A stretch of 44,970 nt of DNA, taken from Thermodesulfobacteriota bacterium (GTDB lineage: Bacteria; Desulfobacterota; WTBG01; CAIYCZ01; CAIRTM01). The notes below the pieces were generated by a model, which was given only the letters and a program-made list of their open reading frames with translations, searched no databases and had not been told where the DNA came from. Each line of letters opens with the position of its first letter. Position 1 is the stretch's first letter. The stretch is from contig JANQGV010000212.1 of NCBI GenBank assembly GCA_028282925.1, positions 1-44,970 of the forward strand. The letters run 5' to 3'. Made by a program: the position numbers and the translations under genes. Positions 16,965 through 25,873 of this stretch are shown in pieces.

Positions 16965-17240
16965 TTACCACGAGTCGGTGAAGACACCGGTAACCATTGC
17001 AACAAAACCCACGACCGTCAAGGCCCAGCCTATGCCGAGGGACACACCGATTGTAGAATCCGAATAACGTTTTAAACGGAGTGTCGGGGCCACTTTTGTC
17101 AGGATGGTCACACCAGCCAAAAAGAGGATGACACCGTCGCGAACCAGATGATCAAACATATCAATTGATCCAATTATTCCACGTGAGCTCAATACGAGTT
17201 CAGTTTGCTGTTCCCCACCTCTTCTTCTATTAAATAGCAT
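16965..17240 (-). CDS. Small membrane protein, hypothetical
   Basis: 91 residues with two hydrophobic segments (GVILFLAGVTILTKVA and IGVSLGIGWALTVVGFVAMV), the second near the C-terminus. No clear ribosome site precedes the ATG at 17240; the internal Met in MFDHLVRDG is an alternative start. I do not recognise a family. The residue pattern looks protein-like and the other frames do not, so it is probably real. Confidence 0.5.
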   Translation of the reverse strand: MLFNRRRGGEQQTELVLSSRGIIGSIDMFDHLVRDGVILFLAGVTILTKVAPTLRLKRYSDSTIGVSLGIGWALTVVGFVAMVTGVFTDSW

Positions 17241-17403
17241 GTACCGCTAAAAGTCAAAAAAATAAACATGGCTGCGATATGATTTGGCCCCGAAACAGGA
17301 GATGTGGTCCAACTTGCATATTGTATGCAAATGGAGTATAGTCAAGCTGTACACACAAATAGCAAAGAGAACGCTTTACAAATCTGTTTGGGAGGGGAAT
17401 CCT

Positions 17404-19461
17404 ATGGTGGCCAAACAATGTAAAAAGTGGTGTTTTCTGCTGCTCGCCTTTTCTCTACCGCTCATTCTTCCTGTTTCTGCTGTATCTGCCGGCGATACGG
17501 TCGGTGTGATTTTCGTGCTCCACGGGGGTATGGACGAATATTCGCCCCAGAATCTGTGGAACTCCGCTGTGCATATGTTTTCCTACGATCAAAATCACCC
17601 GGTGTACCAGATGGTCATCTGGAACCCGCTGTTCTGGTCGGCGGTGCTCAAAATTGAATCGGGAGTGAAGTTTGTCCGGAAATACGAGTTTGAATACGAG
17701 CGCATCGGGGGGCTGGATCCCTTTCATGCGCTGTCGGACAATCAGTTGGCCGACATGAAAGCCGTCCTGGACAACAATACCGACGGGCTGACCTATGAAG
17801 TGGACTATGCGAGCTGGATGTCGGGAGACCGGGTGGAGCATTATGCCTATCCGCGTTTTCTGAACAGCGTGCCGGGGCTCTTCTCCGGGTACCGGCCCCT
17901 CATCGGGCTGTCGCCGAGTGCGTACTGCGGTCAGCAGGAGGAAGACGGCCCCTGGGACGATTGCGACCCGCAGCGCTATGATGTAGACGGGCCGGTTGAA
18001 CGGCTGCTCAAGAAAGGGGCCACGCGGATCATTGTTGTTGACCTGACCGTAGGCGGTGTGCGGTTTTACAAGACCTTTGATGTGGTGCAGATGACCAGGC
18101 GCGCCCTGGCGGCCTGGGAGAAGAAAAACAACGTAACCGTCCCTCTCATCTGGGTCAACGACTACAGCAACCTGATGGAAGACTCATATCCCCTGGAACC
18201 CGGCAATTGGACTCCGTTCCTGGGGCCTCCGGACAAAGACAGTCATAAACTTGTCAGTGGGCGGCCAAACCCCGTTGCCGCAGATGCAGATCTGACCCTC
18301 CTGAATGTGGAGGGGATTGAGGCGGCGCTGTCTGAGGGGGTTGCCGACAACGACACCGGCTTTGTGCTCTTTAACCACGGGCTGTTCGACGCCGACCGGG
18401 CCTTTTTCGACCCGAAAATTGACGATACGATTGTGCTGAACAGCAACATTAAAGACCTGTTGCTGGAGCGTCATCCCGCTATCGACCCCGACAATGTTAT
18501 AGGAGCCTGGGGCGGTATCAGGGAGCTGAATCCTGAAAACGGCCTTGTGGAGCGCACGCGCACTATGCGCGGTGAGGCCCTGGCATACACGAACTATCAT
18601 GAAAGCGACCAGGACCTGCCGGGCGATGAATGGGGTTACCGCTATTGGGAAGCCCTTGAATATCTGAAAGACCGCGGAGTGCGTCATATTGTAATCGCTT
18701 TTCCTCAAGTAAGCACCGATTCGGTTTTGACGTTTGTTGAGCTGTATAACCAGATCGGAAAAGAAATCGGCACAAAAACCTGGCTGCGATACGGGGCCGG
18801 GGATTTTACAACCTATCCTGATGTCGGGCATCCCTTTACCGACTATTGGGGTAACTGGGTCGACACAACCTGCGATGGAGAGGACTGCTGCTTTGAAATG
18901 GGCGGCTGTGCCGACGGACGGGAGTACCCTCCGCCGCGTCAGGAAGATCTTGACAGGAAGCGGGACGATATGGACCCCTCCCTGGCCTATGACCTGAGTG
19001 ATTACGGGCACCTCGGTTACGATCCGGCCCTGGGGTCGCCTGACCCTGATAAGCCGGTGCAGGACCAGTACACCGGCACATGGGAGCTGTATACAACACC
19101 CAGTGACGATCCACGGGTAGGAAAACTTCTGGCAAAGCATGTGCGTAATGCTGCCGTGAAGCCTTTGGTGTATCTCACCAACGGTGAGGTGAAAAGCATT
19201 GCAGCGGGCGCCACCGTCACTTGGAAGGCGACCATCACCGGAGGCATGAAGACCGCTTCAAAAACCTACACCTATGCCTGGTCGCTGAAACGTGAAGGCG
19301 TTGGAGACTGGCAGTCAGTCGGCACCGATAGTGCGACCTGGGAGTGGACGCCCGAAGCGGCGGACACAGGCACCTATGATGTCAAGTGTGTGGTTGTCGA
19401 TTCGGATGGGTATAGTGCCGATATTGTTTGGGAGAGTTTTTCAGTAAGTTCTGGGTCTTAA
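17404..19461 (+). CDS. Secreted protein of unknown function with C-terminal Ig/PKD-like domain
   Basis: Start at ATG 17404 (MVAKQCKKWCFLLL), preceded by GGGAGGGGAATCCT. The track ORF starts 40 codons earlier without support. 685 residues with a signal peptide ending near AVSAG. The mature N-terminus runs straight into DTVGVIFVLHGGMDEY. This, with GATRIIVVDLTVGGVRF (about 205) and GVRHIVIAFPQVSTDS (about 430), looks like repeated Rossmann-like strand-loop units and faintly recalls the chelatase fold; that is weak inference. Cysteine-rich loops occur near DGEDCCFEMGGCADG. Residues about 590-685 (TYTYAWSLKREGVGDW, TYDVKCVVVDSDGY) are an Ig-like/PKD beta-sandwich. Substrate unknown. Confidence 0.75.
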   Translation: MVAKQCKKWCFLLLAFSLPLILPVSAVSAGDTVGVIFVLHGGMDEYSPQNLWNSAVHMFSYDQNHPVYQMVIWNPLFWSAVLKIESGVKFVRKYEFEYERIGGLDPFHALSDNQLADMKAVLDNNTDGLTYEVDYASWMSGDRVEHYAYPRFLNSVPGLFSGYRPLIGLSPSAYCGQQEEDGPWDDCDPQRYDVDGPVERLLKKGATRIIVVDLTVGGVRFYKTFDVVQMTRRALAAWEKKNNVTVPLIWVNDYSNLMEDSYPLEPGNWTPFLGPPDKDSHKLVSGRPNPVAADADLTLLNVEGIEAALSEGVADNDTGFVLFNHGLFDADRAFFDPKIDDTIVLNSNIKDLLLERHPAIDPDNVIGAWGGIRELNPENGLVERTRTMRGEALAYTNYHESDQDLPGDEWGYRYWEALEYLKDRGVRHIVIAFPQVSTDSVLTFVELYNQIGKEIGTKTWLRYGAGDFTTYPDVGHPFTDYWGNWVDTTCDGEDCCFEMGGCADGREYPPPRQEDLDRKRDDMDPSLAYDLSDYGHLGYDPALGSPDPDKPVQDQYTGTWELYTTPSDDPRVGKLLAKHVRNAAVKPLVYLTNGEVKSIAAGATVTWKATITGGMKTASKTYTYAWSLKREGVGDWQSVGTDSATWEWTPEAADTGTYDVKCVVVDSDGYSADIVWESFSVSSGS

Positions 19462-19566
19462 GGATATTTATAAAAGCCGTACCCTGGGTTGTGGCCTGCA
19501 AATCTTTCTCCTGTCCAGGGATAATAGATGTGGCACGCTTCCGGCTAAACGTTAGGAGATCTATGT

Positions 19567-19765
19567 CACTTTTCTTTGCTTGCTCCAAAGAAAAGTAACC
19601 AAAAGAAAAGGCACCCTGCAACTTTGTCCCGCCATCGGCGGGATCCCCTCGCTTCACGATTTCATTCGGCGGGTCAACAAACTCGTCCCGGCACGCCGGG
19701 ACTCAGACATGTCGACCCTTTTCTCCGTATGAAATCGTTGCCCTCGGCTGCGTTGCAATGGGACT
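19567..19765. repeat. R2 repeat, copy b
   Basis: Opens with ACTTTTCTTTG-CTTGCTC-CAAAGAAAAGT (11-bp perfect stem, 19568-19596). Then TCCCGCC-ATC-GGCGGGA, the perfect hairpin GTCCCGGC-AC-GCCGGGAC, and the long-range stem ACGATTTCAT / ATGAAATCGT. The remainder of the 378-bp gap (19462-19566 and 19766-19839) shows nothing else that I can name. Confidence 0.88.
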
Positions 19766-19839
19766 GAAAACCAAACATTGCAGCTTTGTTGTTTTAGGAG
19801 AATTTCTGCATAGACAGCCTGTAGGGAGCTTAAGCTTCC

Positions 19840-21981
19840 TTATTCCTCCGGCTGTTGTTTCATCGACAGGGAGATGCGTTTGCGGGCGGAGTCGACCTCC
19901 AGTACGGTAACGTGCACCTGCTGCTGCAGTTTGACGACCTCGGCCGGGTTTTTCACAAACCTGTCCGCCAGTCGGCTTATGTGTACCAGGCCGTCCTGGT
20001 GGACCCCGATGTCCACAAAAGCCCCGAAATTGGTAATGTTGGTCACAATGCCCGGAAGCCGCATGCCCGGCTGCAGGTCTTCCATGGTGTTGATCCCCTC
20101 GGCAAAGCTGAATGGCTCGAATGCCTGACGGGGGTCACGCCCCGGCCGCGAAAGCTCGGCGGCAATGTCGTTCAGGGTGGGCATGCCGACGGTTTCGGTA
20201 ACATAGTTTTTCAGTTTGATTTTTGAACGCAACTCCGAATCTTTCATAAGGTCATGTACCGAGCACTTCAGGTCGTCTGCCATTTGTTCAACAATATGAT
20301 AGCTTTCCGGGTGTACCGCGCTTTCGTCAAGGGGGTGCCCGCCGTCGCGGATACGCAGAAACCCGGCCGCCTGTTCAAACGCCCGGGGACCCAGGCCCGA
20401 TACCTTTAAAATATCTTTCCGCCCCGTGAAAGGGCCGTTGTCATTACGGTGCTGCACGATACCGGCTGCCAGCTTAGGCCCCAGTCCCGAAACATAGGTG
20501 AGCAGTTCTTTGCTGGCGGTATTGATTTCAACCCCCACCATGTTAACGCAACTGGTAACAACATCGTCAAGGCGCTGCTTGAGCATCTTCTGGTCTACAT
20601 CGTGCTGGTACTGGCCCACTCCGATGGATTTGGGGTCGATTTTTACCAGTTCGGCCAGAGGGTCCATAAGTCGCCGGCCAATGGAGACCGCGCCGCGCAC
20701 GGTAACATCATGGTCGGGGAATTCATCCCGGGCGGCTGCCGAAGCCGAATAGATGGATGCGCCGCTTTCGTTGACCATCACAACAGCCGGCCTGCCGGGC
20801 AGATCGAGCCCCCGCAGGAAGCTCTCGGTTTCTCTACCGGCGGTCCCGTTGCCCACGGCGATGCATTGGAATCCGTGTTTTGTGCACAGCTCCGTAATGG
20901 CCCGGGCCGCTTCCTGAACCTTCTTCTGCGGCTCATGGGGAAAGATTGCAGTATGCTCCAGAAGCTTTCCCTGTCCGTCGAGGCAGACCACTTTGCAGCC
21001 GGTGCGAAAACCCGGGTCTACGGCAAGCACCCGCTTTTGTCCAAGCGGTGCCGCCAGCAGTAACTGGCGGGCGTTTTCGGCGAAAACCCGCACCGCCTCT
21101 TCATCCGCACTCTGCTTTGAGGTCAGGCGGGCTTCGGTCTCCATGGAGAGCGACAGCAGTCGTTTGTAGCAGTCCTCGGCAGCCAGGGCGACCTGGCCGG
21201 AGCATGCCGAATCGCCTTTGACAAACCGGCTTTTGATCAGGGTCAGGGCTTTGTCTTCGTCCGGCAGGATGCGCATCATCAGCAGGTTTTCGGTCTCACC
21301 GCGCCGGATTGCCAGAATGCGGTGCGAAGGGGCTTTGCCCACGGGCTCTTCCCAGTCGAAGTAATCGCGGTACTTGGCGGCCGCTTCTTCATTGCCGGAT
21401 GCCACCTTTGAGCGCAACATTCCCTCTTTGAGAAACAGGTCTCTGAGACCGGCCCTGGTTTGCTCGTCTTCGCTGATACGCTCAGCGATAATGTCCCGGG
21501 CGCCCTGCAGGGCTTCGGCCACGGATGCCACGCCTTGCTCTTCATCGACGTAGGTTGCCGCCTCTTTTTCAGGGTCGCCGGGCTTCTGTTCCAGCAGCAG
21601 GTCGGCAAGAGGTTCCAACCCTTTTTCACGGGCAATGGTGGCCCGGGTGCGGCGCTTGGGCCTGAACGGCAGATACATGTCTTCCAGAACGGCCATGGTT
21701 TCGACGCTTGTTATTCTTTCTTTGAGTTCATCGGTGAGCAACTCGCGCTCGTTGAGGGATTTCAGGATTGCCTCGCGGCGTTTGTCGAGTTCGGCAAGCT
21801 GTTGCAGGCGGTCGCGCACGGCGGTAATGGCTACTTCGTCCAGGCTGCCGGTGGCTTCTTTGCGATAGCGGGCTATAAAGGGTACGGTACATTCCTGGGA
21901 GAGAAGTTCAGCGGCGGCAAGAACCTGATGCTGCTTAAGGCTCAGTTCCCGGGTGATTGTTTCAATGTGGTGCTGGTTCAT
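19840..21981 (-). CDS. tex: Tex family RNA-binding / transcription accessory protein
   Basis: Start at ATG 21981 (MNQHHIETITREL), preceded by AAGGAG; the extra 53 residues in the track ORF run into repeat R1c and are not coding. 713 residues, usual for Tex. In order: the N-terminal helical Tex domain, a YqgF/RNase-H-like domain (RVLAVDPGFRTGCKVVCLD at about 327), helix-hairpin-helix segments (YVSGLGPKLAAGIVQHRN), and a C-terminal S1 RNA-binding domain (GIVTNITNFGAFVDIGVHQDGLVHISRL). Tex proteins associate with the transcription machinery and nucleic acids; the exact role varies between species. It appears to be a single-gene unit. Confidence 0.96.
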   Translation of the reverse strand: MNQHHIETITRELSLKQHQVLAAAELLSQECTVPFIARYRKEATGSLDEVAITAVRDRLQQLAELDKRREAILKSLNERELLTDELKERITSVETMAVLEDMYLPFRPKRRTRATIAREKGLEPLADLLLEQKPGDPEKEAATYVDEEQGVASVAEALQGARDIIAERISEDEQTRAGLRDLFLKEGMLRSKVASGNEEAAAKYRDYFDWEEPVGKAPSHRILAIRRGETENLLMMRILPDEDKALTLIKSRFVKGDSACSGQVALAAEDCYKRLLSLSMETEARLTSKQSADEEAVRVFAENARQLLLAAPLGQKRVLAVDPGFRTGCKVVCLDGQGKLLEHTAIFPHEPQKKVQEAARAITELCTKHGFQCIAVGNGTAGRETESFLRGLDLPGRPAVVMVNESGASIYSASAAARDEFPDHDVTVRGAVSIGRRLMDPLAELVKIDPKSIGVGQYQHDVDQKMLKQRLDDVVTSCVNMVGVEINTASKELLTYVSGLGPKLAAGIVQHRNDNGPFTGRKDILKVSGLGPRAFEQAAGFLRIRDGGHPLDESAVHPESYHIVEQMADDLKCSVHDLMKDSELRSKIKLKNYVTETVGMPTLNDIAAELSRPGRDPRQAFEPFSFAEGINTMEDLQPGMRLPGIVTNITNFGAFVDIGVHQDGLVHISRLADRFVKNPAEVVKLQQQVHVTVLEVDSARKRISLSMKQQPEE

Positions 21982-22077
21982 GTTCGGCTCCTTGTATTCC
22001 GGATAATCAGTATGAGATTTCGTAAAAGGCAGTTTACATAACAAAAAATCAGCCTGTTTGTAAAGCACTTTTACACA

Positions 22078-22205
22078 GGAGGGGGCCGGAAAACGCCCAT
22101 CTTTTCCGTTACGTTCGGTCTGTGTCACTGCGATGTACACACCACTTACACCTCATTCCACAGACCGTCGCGTGCCTTGAATCTGAACATTTTCCGGTCC
22201 CCTCC
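22078..22205. repeat. R1 repeat, copy c (the only copy not at a stop codon)
   Basis: Terminal stem GGAGGGGGCCGGAAAA / TTTTCCGGTCCCCTCC and inner stem CGGTCTGTG / CACAGACCG. It lies about 97 bp upstream of the tex start, within the tex 5' region, and does not abut a gene end. The apex is the short version with no insertion. Confidence 0.9.
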
Positions 22206-22771
22206 AATTAGGCAGGAGTTACTGCGGTTTCCCCCATAGGTATTTATCGGCAAGTCGATGCAGTAACGCGAAAAAGTACGGTCAAGGTTTGAAAATGCAT
22301 TAATATGCAAAAATAAGATAATTTAATGAACTATATGCATATAATATTTAATAAATACATATATTTGCCGAAATATGCAACCATCAAAAAGCCGCAATTG
22401 TTCATCCTGTTGAAATATCACACATATTCAATGCAGGGGTGGAGCAGGTTACGAATAAGAGGTCTTTATATTTATTAACTATATGAAATAGCTTCACTTT
22501 GTCAAAAAGTGCTCAAAAATGGTGCAATGTGTTCAAACCCCCTTGTTTATGGGGTGATTCAACGTTTTCCACCAGCTTATCCACAGCTTTTTCACAAAAT
22601 CTGTGGATTTCTTAAAAGAGCTTTAACCATTGTTCTTTAATAGTAACTGGTATAAGCTGGTACTGCATTTTTTTGAGGTATGCGGTTGCGTATGTGCATG
22701 AGAATGGAAAATGGAACAGCCGGTGTTTTTGGCCACGAGCAGGAAACAGGAGATACAGAAAGGGACTTATT
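22206..22771. other. 566-bp AT-rich non-coding region with DnaA-box-like sites
   Basis: No supported gene. The left part (22290-22390) is extremely AT-rich and carries three ATATGCA words, one within the palindrome TATATGCATATA. The right part has a perfect DnaA box TTATCCACA (22577-22585) and an inverted near-match TGTGGATTT (22602-22610). Together these form an ATCCACAG/CTGTGGAT inverted repeat with a 14-nt spacer. Partial matches (TTTTCCACC, TTTTTCACA) lie next to them. Confidence 0.5.
22577..22610 (+). promoter_or_regulatory. DnaA-box pair or operator palindrome
   Basis: Consensus TTATCCACA with an inverted partial box 16 bp further on. It could be a DnaA-binding site, part of an origin, or the operator of another regulator for the gene at 22772. 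Confidence 0.45.
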
Positions 22772-23026
22772 ATGTCTGAAACAATAACCGCCCGGGAAAT
22801 TCAGGCCAAGCTCGATGAAATGCTGCCTGCGTTGCCGTTAAAGGGGTGTCCTACCTGTGAATGCATGCAGGATTACCTGAAAGAGCTTGCGTCCCGGACC
22901 GATAAGGCCGGACGGGAGGTGCTGCAGACGCATATGGTACCGCAGCCTGAAGTACACGCCTGCCTGGGTTGTCATCCCTGTCCGCCGGCAGACGAGTTGA
23001 CCCGGCTGATGGACGAAGTGGAGTAA
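22772..23026 (+). CDS. Small cysteine-rich (metal-binding?) protein
   Basis: Start at ATG 22772 (MSETITAREIQAKL) with an AAAGGGA site; the track ORF begins 33 codons earlier in non-coding DNA. 84 residues. Cysteines are grouped as CPTCECMQ (residues about 28-33) and CLGCHPCPP (about 67-73), an arrangement that could bind zinc or an iron-sulfur cluster. No named family recognised. Its stop is 14 bp from the start of the hydrolase that follows, so the two are probably co-transcribed. Confidence 0.7.
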   Translation: MSETITAREIQAKLDEMLPALPLKGCPTCECMQDYLKELASRTDKAGREVLQTHMVPQPEVHACLGCHPCPPADELTRLMDEVE

Positions 23027-23040
23027 AGGGGGACGGTGCC

Positions 23041-24147
23041 ATGTATCTAAAGTGGTGTTTACGGCTGTTCCTGGTTGTGATAGCCTTGCTGCCCGATGCC
23101 GGTTCCGCCTGCACGGCTTTTTGTCTGCGCGGAGATCAGGGGCTGGTTGTGGGTAAGAATTTCGATTTCATTGAAGGCAACGGGCTGATACTGGTAAATA
23201 AACGCGGGGTTGCTAAAAAGGCCCTGGTGGTCAGCGACCGGGATGCACCGCCGACTTCCTGGACGTCCCGATACGGCAGTGTGACTTTTACCTGGTGGGG
23301 CCGGGATTTTCCGTTCAGCGGTATGAATGAAAAAGGCCTGGTCGTCTGCTCCCTGGGCCTGCGGGAGACGGTTTTTCCGGCGGAAGATCGGCGGCCGGTC
23401 ATAACCGTGCTTCAGTGGGTGCAGTATCAGCTTGATACCTGTGCAACGGCCGGAGAGGTGCGCAACAGCCTGGACCGGATGCGGATCAGCCCGCCGCTGG
23501 GCGCCACCGGGAAGCTGCATTATTTTATCTGTGACAGCAGGGGCAATTGTGCAGTGCTGGAATTTATAGACGGAAAAGCCCGCTGGTATGCCGGGCCGGA
23601 CCTGCCGGTTCAGGCGCTGACGAATACGGCGTATGAACGCTGTTTGCAGTCGCTTAACAGCGGGCGGATACCGGTACCCGACCACATCTCTTCGATTACC
23701 CGCTTTGTCCGTGCGGCTGAACTGCTCAGAGCCCCCCGGACCTCCGGTCCGTTAACTGATCGGGCCTTTGCCATACTGCGGGAAACCGGGCTGGGCGAGG
23801 TGACCATGGTTGACGGTCACCCAATCCGCTCCATGGTTGCAACCGAGTGGAGCATTGTTTTCGATATACAGGAACGTGTTGTTTCTTTTACCACCTTTGC
23901 CGACAAGCGCGTGAGACGTTTTTCTCTATCCGGGTTTGATTTTTCCTGCCATAGTCCCGTTAAAGCATTCGATGTGCAAAAAGACCTTTCGGGGGATATT
24001 ACCGATGCATTTGTGGACTTAACACCGCAGATGAATCACCGATTTGTGGAGACCGTCCAGGCTGTTCTTCCTAAGCTGCATCCAGATCCGGCACAGGCGC
24101 TTCCCTTGATTCGCAACTATCCTGAAACAACAACCTGTGCACAGTAA
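23041..24147 (+). CDS. Secreted Ntn-hydrolase of the penicillin V acylase / choloylglycine hydrolase family
   Basis: Start at ATG 23041 (MYLKWCLRLF); the earlier track start reads through the upstream gene. 368 residues. The signal peptide ends at AGSA and the next residue is Cys of CTAFCLRGDQGLVVGKNFDF, the expected autocatalytic N-terminal nucleophile of this linear-amide C-N hydrolase family. Other family signatures are PFSGMNEKGLVVCSL and GATGKLHYFICDSRGN. It hydrolyses amide bonds such as N-acyl amino acids, N-acyl-homoserine lactones or conjugated acids; the substrate is not readable. Signal-peptide removal would itself expose the nucleophile in the periplasm. Confidence 0.88.
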   Translation: MYLKWCLRLFLVVIALLPDAGSACTAFCLRGDQGLVVGKNFDFIEGNGLILVNKRGVAKKALVVSDRDAPPTSWTSRYGSVTFTWWGRDFPFSGMNEKGLVVCSLGLRETVFPAEDRRPVITVLQWVQYQLDTCATAGEVRNSLDRMRISPPLGATGKLHYFICDSRGNCAVLEFIDGKARWYAGPDLPVQALTNTAYERCLQSLNSGRIPVPDHISSITRFVRAAELLRAPRTSGPLTDRAFAILRETGLGEVTMVDGHPIRSMVATEWSIVFDIQERVVSFTTFADKRVRRFSLSGFDFSCHSPVKAFDVQKDLSGDITDAFVDLTPQMNHRFVETVQAVLPKLHPDPAQALPLIRNYPETTTCAQ

Positions 24148-24161
24148 ACCGGGACACCCAG

Positions 24162-24201
24162 CCTGTTGCACGGCCTTTGCTGTGCAATTCTGAGCAACAG
24201 G
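24162..24201. terminator. Hairpin after the acylase gene
   Basis: CCTGTTGC (24162-24169) and GCAACAGG (24194-24201) form a perfect stem, with an inner TTGCAC / GTGCAA also able to pair. It starts 14 nt after the stop codon. No T-run, so it may be a terminator or an mRNA-protecting structure. Confidence 0.45.
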
Positions 24202-24292
24202 TGGCAGAAAAGGATGATGTCGCGGTACGGGAGGCAGGCTGCGGCCGGCCCTGCCGATAAATAATGCCGTCAAAAAGAAAGGAGGGTGCTGT

Positions 24293-24634
24293 ATGGCCAA
24301 GCGTGGATATCAGTTAACCTATTTGGGGCTGGCACTGCTGGGCGCCGGGTCAACCTGGTATTATAATGTCAGGTTTATGCTTGCATCGGGCGGCGGTTTC
24401 GGCTTGGCGGATTTTATCAAAGGTGGCTTTGCAAACTATGCCGCGGCTTCACTTTCAGTGGACGTGTTTGTTGCGGCGGTCGTATTCCTGGTCTGGATGT
24501 TTGTTGAGACCCGGCGGCTGGGCATGCGTCGCTGGTGGATCTATGCTGTGTTGACCTGCGGCATAGCCCTGGCCTTTGCCTTTCCCTTCTTCCTGTATAT
24601 GCGTGAAAAACACCTGTCAAAAACAGGGTGCTGA
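24293..24634 (+). CDS. DUF2834-type small membrane protein
   Basis: 113 residues with three hydrophobic segments (YLGLALLGAGSTWYYN, VDVFVAAVVFLVWMFVE and WWIYAVLTCGIALAFAFPFFLYM). The ARxLGMRRWW-like loop and Asp-containing second segment fit the DUF2834 family, whose function is unknown. A strong ribosome site AAAGGAGG precedes the ATG. Inner-membrane location is expected. Confidence 0.75.
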   Translation: MAKRGYQLTYLGLALLGAGSTWYYNVRFMLASGGGFGLADFIKGGFANYAAASLSVDVFVAAVVFLVWMFVETRRLGMRRWWIYAVLTCGIALAFAFPFFLYMREKHLSKTGC

Positions 24635-24675
24635 AAACCTTTTTTGACCGCACGGATTTTACCGGTAAAAAAGCG

Positions 24676-24709
24676 GCCCTTTTTTCTGAAGATGTTTTTC
24701 AAAAAGGGC
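24676..24709. terminator. Hairpin after the DUF2834 gene
   Basis: GCCCTTTTT pairs with AAAAAGGGC around a 16-nt loop, and an outer ACCGGT / ACCGG can also pair. It begins about 40 nt past the stop codon and is a likely terminator. Confidence 0.5.
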
Positions 24710-25048
24710 GAAAAACCGGCCCGGGCCGACCAATGAGGTTGTGTGTCAGAACAGGGAGGAATGGTTGGGAGCCTAACGCAGTTGCTCAGCCGGTTTCCAG
24801 CGTTTGCCGGATTTCTTCGGCGACAGAGGGGAGATTTTCTGCGCGGTGGGCAATTTCAAGATGCCGTAGTGCGGCAGGTCTACAGAGCGTTCATATGTTG
24901 TGATGATACCACTAATACCCGCAAACTCTTCCGGAGTGAAATCGTGAAGACCGGGTATGCCGACAACGGGGACATCGAGATCATATTTCAGAAACGATAG
25001 AAACGTGGTTTTTAAGCCGTCCATGGGTGTTTTCTTCAAAACAGTATG
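24710..25048. other. Intergenic region without a convincing gene
   Basis: A 97-codon minus-strand ORF (24773-25066) and an 85-codon plus-strand ORF (24743-25000) overlap here. Neither has a good ribosome site or a family that I recognise. The minus-strand ORF has fairly protein-like composition (VPVVGIPGLHDFTPEEF) and could be a gene remnant. Confidence 0.3.
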
Positions 25049-25085
25049 TTTTGGGGCTGTCTGCATTCAGCAAACAGCCCCAAAA
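25049..25085 (-). terminator. Terminator of the lipoprotein hydrolase gene
   Basis: A perfect 12-bp stem TTTTGGGGCTGT / ACAGCCCCAAAA with a 13-nt loop, 24 nt past the stop of the minus-strand gene. The A/T-flanked stem could terminate transcription from both sides. Confidence 0.65.
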
Positions 25086-25108
25086 TACCAATCCGGTCAA
25101 ATGAAAGC

Positions 25109-25855
25109 CTAAAGAGTGTCCAGGAAATTCACCGTTGCCGTGACGATTTCAGCCGTTTGTTCCTCGCGGCTTATTTCGGCGTCACCGTCTATGGGCTGGT
25201 GATCATCGAGATACCAGCCGAACTGAAAGTGGTTGCCGCCGATGATTTCCGTATAGACAGTGTCGGGAGGCAGGTGCGCCTTTGACTCGTCTATGACGTC
25301 TTTTGGGTAAATACCGTCATTGGCGGCATATATGGAAAGCGCGGTAATGTCGGCTGTGTCAAGCCGATTCTGTTCAGTCGGTTTCGAGGCCCATAATATA
25401 ACGGCGTCGACTGCGCCGGGATTGTCTTTCGCATATTTGCAGGCGGCAATGCCGCCCATTGAATGGCCGCCGATGGCCCATGTTTCAATTGTATCAAAGG
25501 CCTCGACTACGGTATCCGCCCGGCCCGGCGCCAGCAGCGCCATGTCCCGGGGCATGGCAACCGGTACAACCAGGTAGCCGGCGGCGGCTATGTCGTAGGC
25601 AGACGGGGCATAGCCGCGTGGGTCTACCTGCGACCCACCATAAAAGATGAAGCCGATTGTCGGTTCCTGTCCGCTGGGCTTAAAAACATAATAGGGTGCG
25701 TCGTCCCAGTCCGCCACAGAGACGGCCTCGTATAAGACTGCATTGTCGCTTTGCAGATACTCCAGAGCCTCGGGCATCGGCGGATGGGCGCTCTGGTTGC
25801 AGGCCGTCAGCATCAACGCTGAAAGGACAATGATGTATGTGTATGTATATTTCAT
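25109..25855 (-). CDS. Alpha/beta-hydrolase lipoprotein
   Basis: Start at ATG 25855 (MKYTYTYIIV) with AAAAGGAG in front; the six residues before it in the track are not needed. 248 residues. The lipobox LTAC at residues about 15-18 predicts a lipid-anchored envelope protein. The catalytic core shows the oxyanion strand GFIFYGGSQVDP and the nucleophile elbow GGHSMGG. Asp in YAANDGIYP and His in IIGGNHFQFG complete the likely triad. It resembles the dienelactone-hydrolase-like / PF12695-type alpha/beta hydrolases. Substrate unknown. It lies downstream of the PQQ propeller gene on the same strand, 18 bp apart, so they are probably one operon. Confidence 0.85.
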   Translation of the reverse strand: MKYTYTYIIVLSALMLTACNQSAHPPMPEALEYLQSDNAVLYEAVSVADWDDAPYYVFKPSGQEPTIGFIFYGGSQVDPRGYAPSAYDIAAAGYLVVPVAMPRDMALLAPGRADTVVEAFDTIETWAIGGHSMGGIAACKYAKDNPGAVDAVILWASKPTEQNRLDTADITALSIYAANDGIYPKDVIDESKAHLPPDTVYTEIIGGNHFQFGWYLDDHQPIDGDAEISREEQTAEIVTATVNFLDTL

Positions 25856-25873
25856 AGTTCTCCTTTTCGGCAA

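Noticed and set aside
24773-25066. 97-codon minus-strand ORF
   Set aside because: Protein-like composition in part, but no ribosome site, no recognised family, and it overlaps the hydrolase terminator at 25049-25085.
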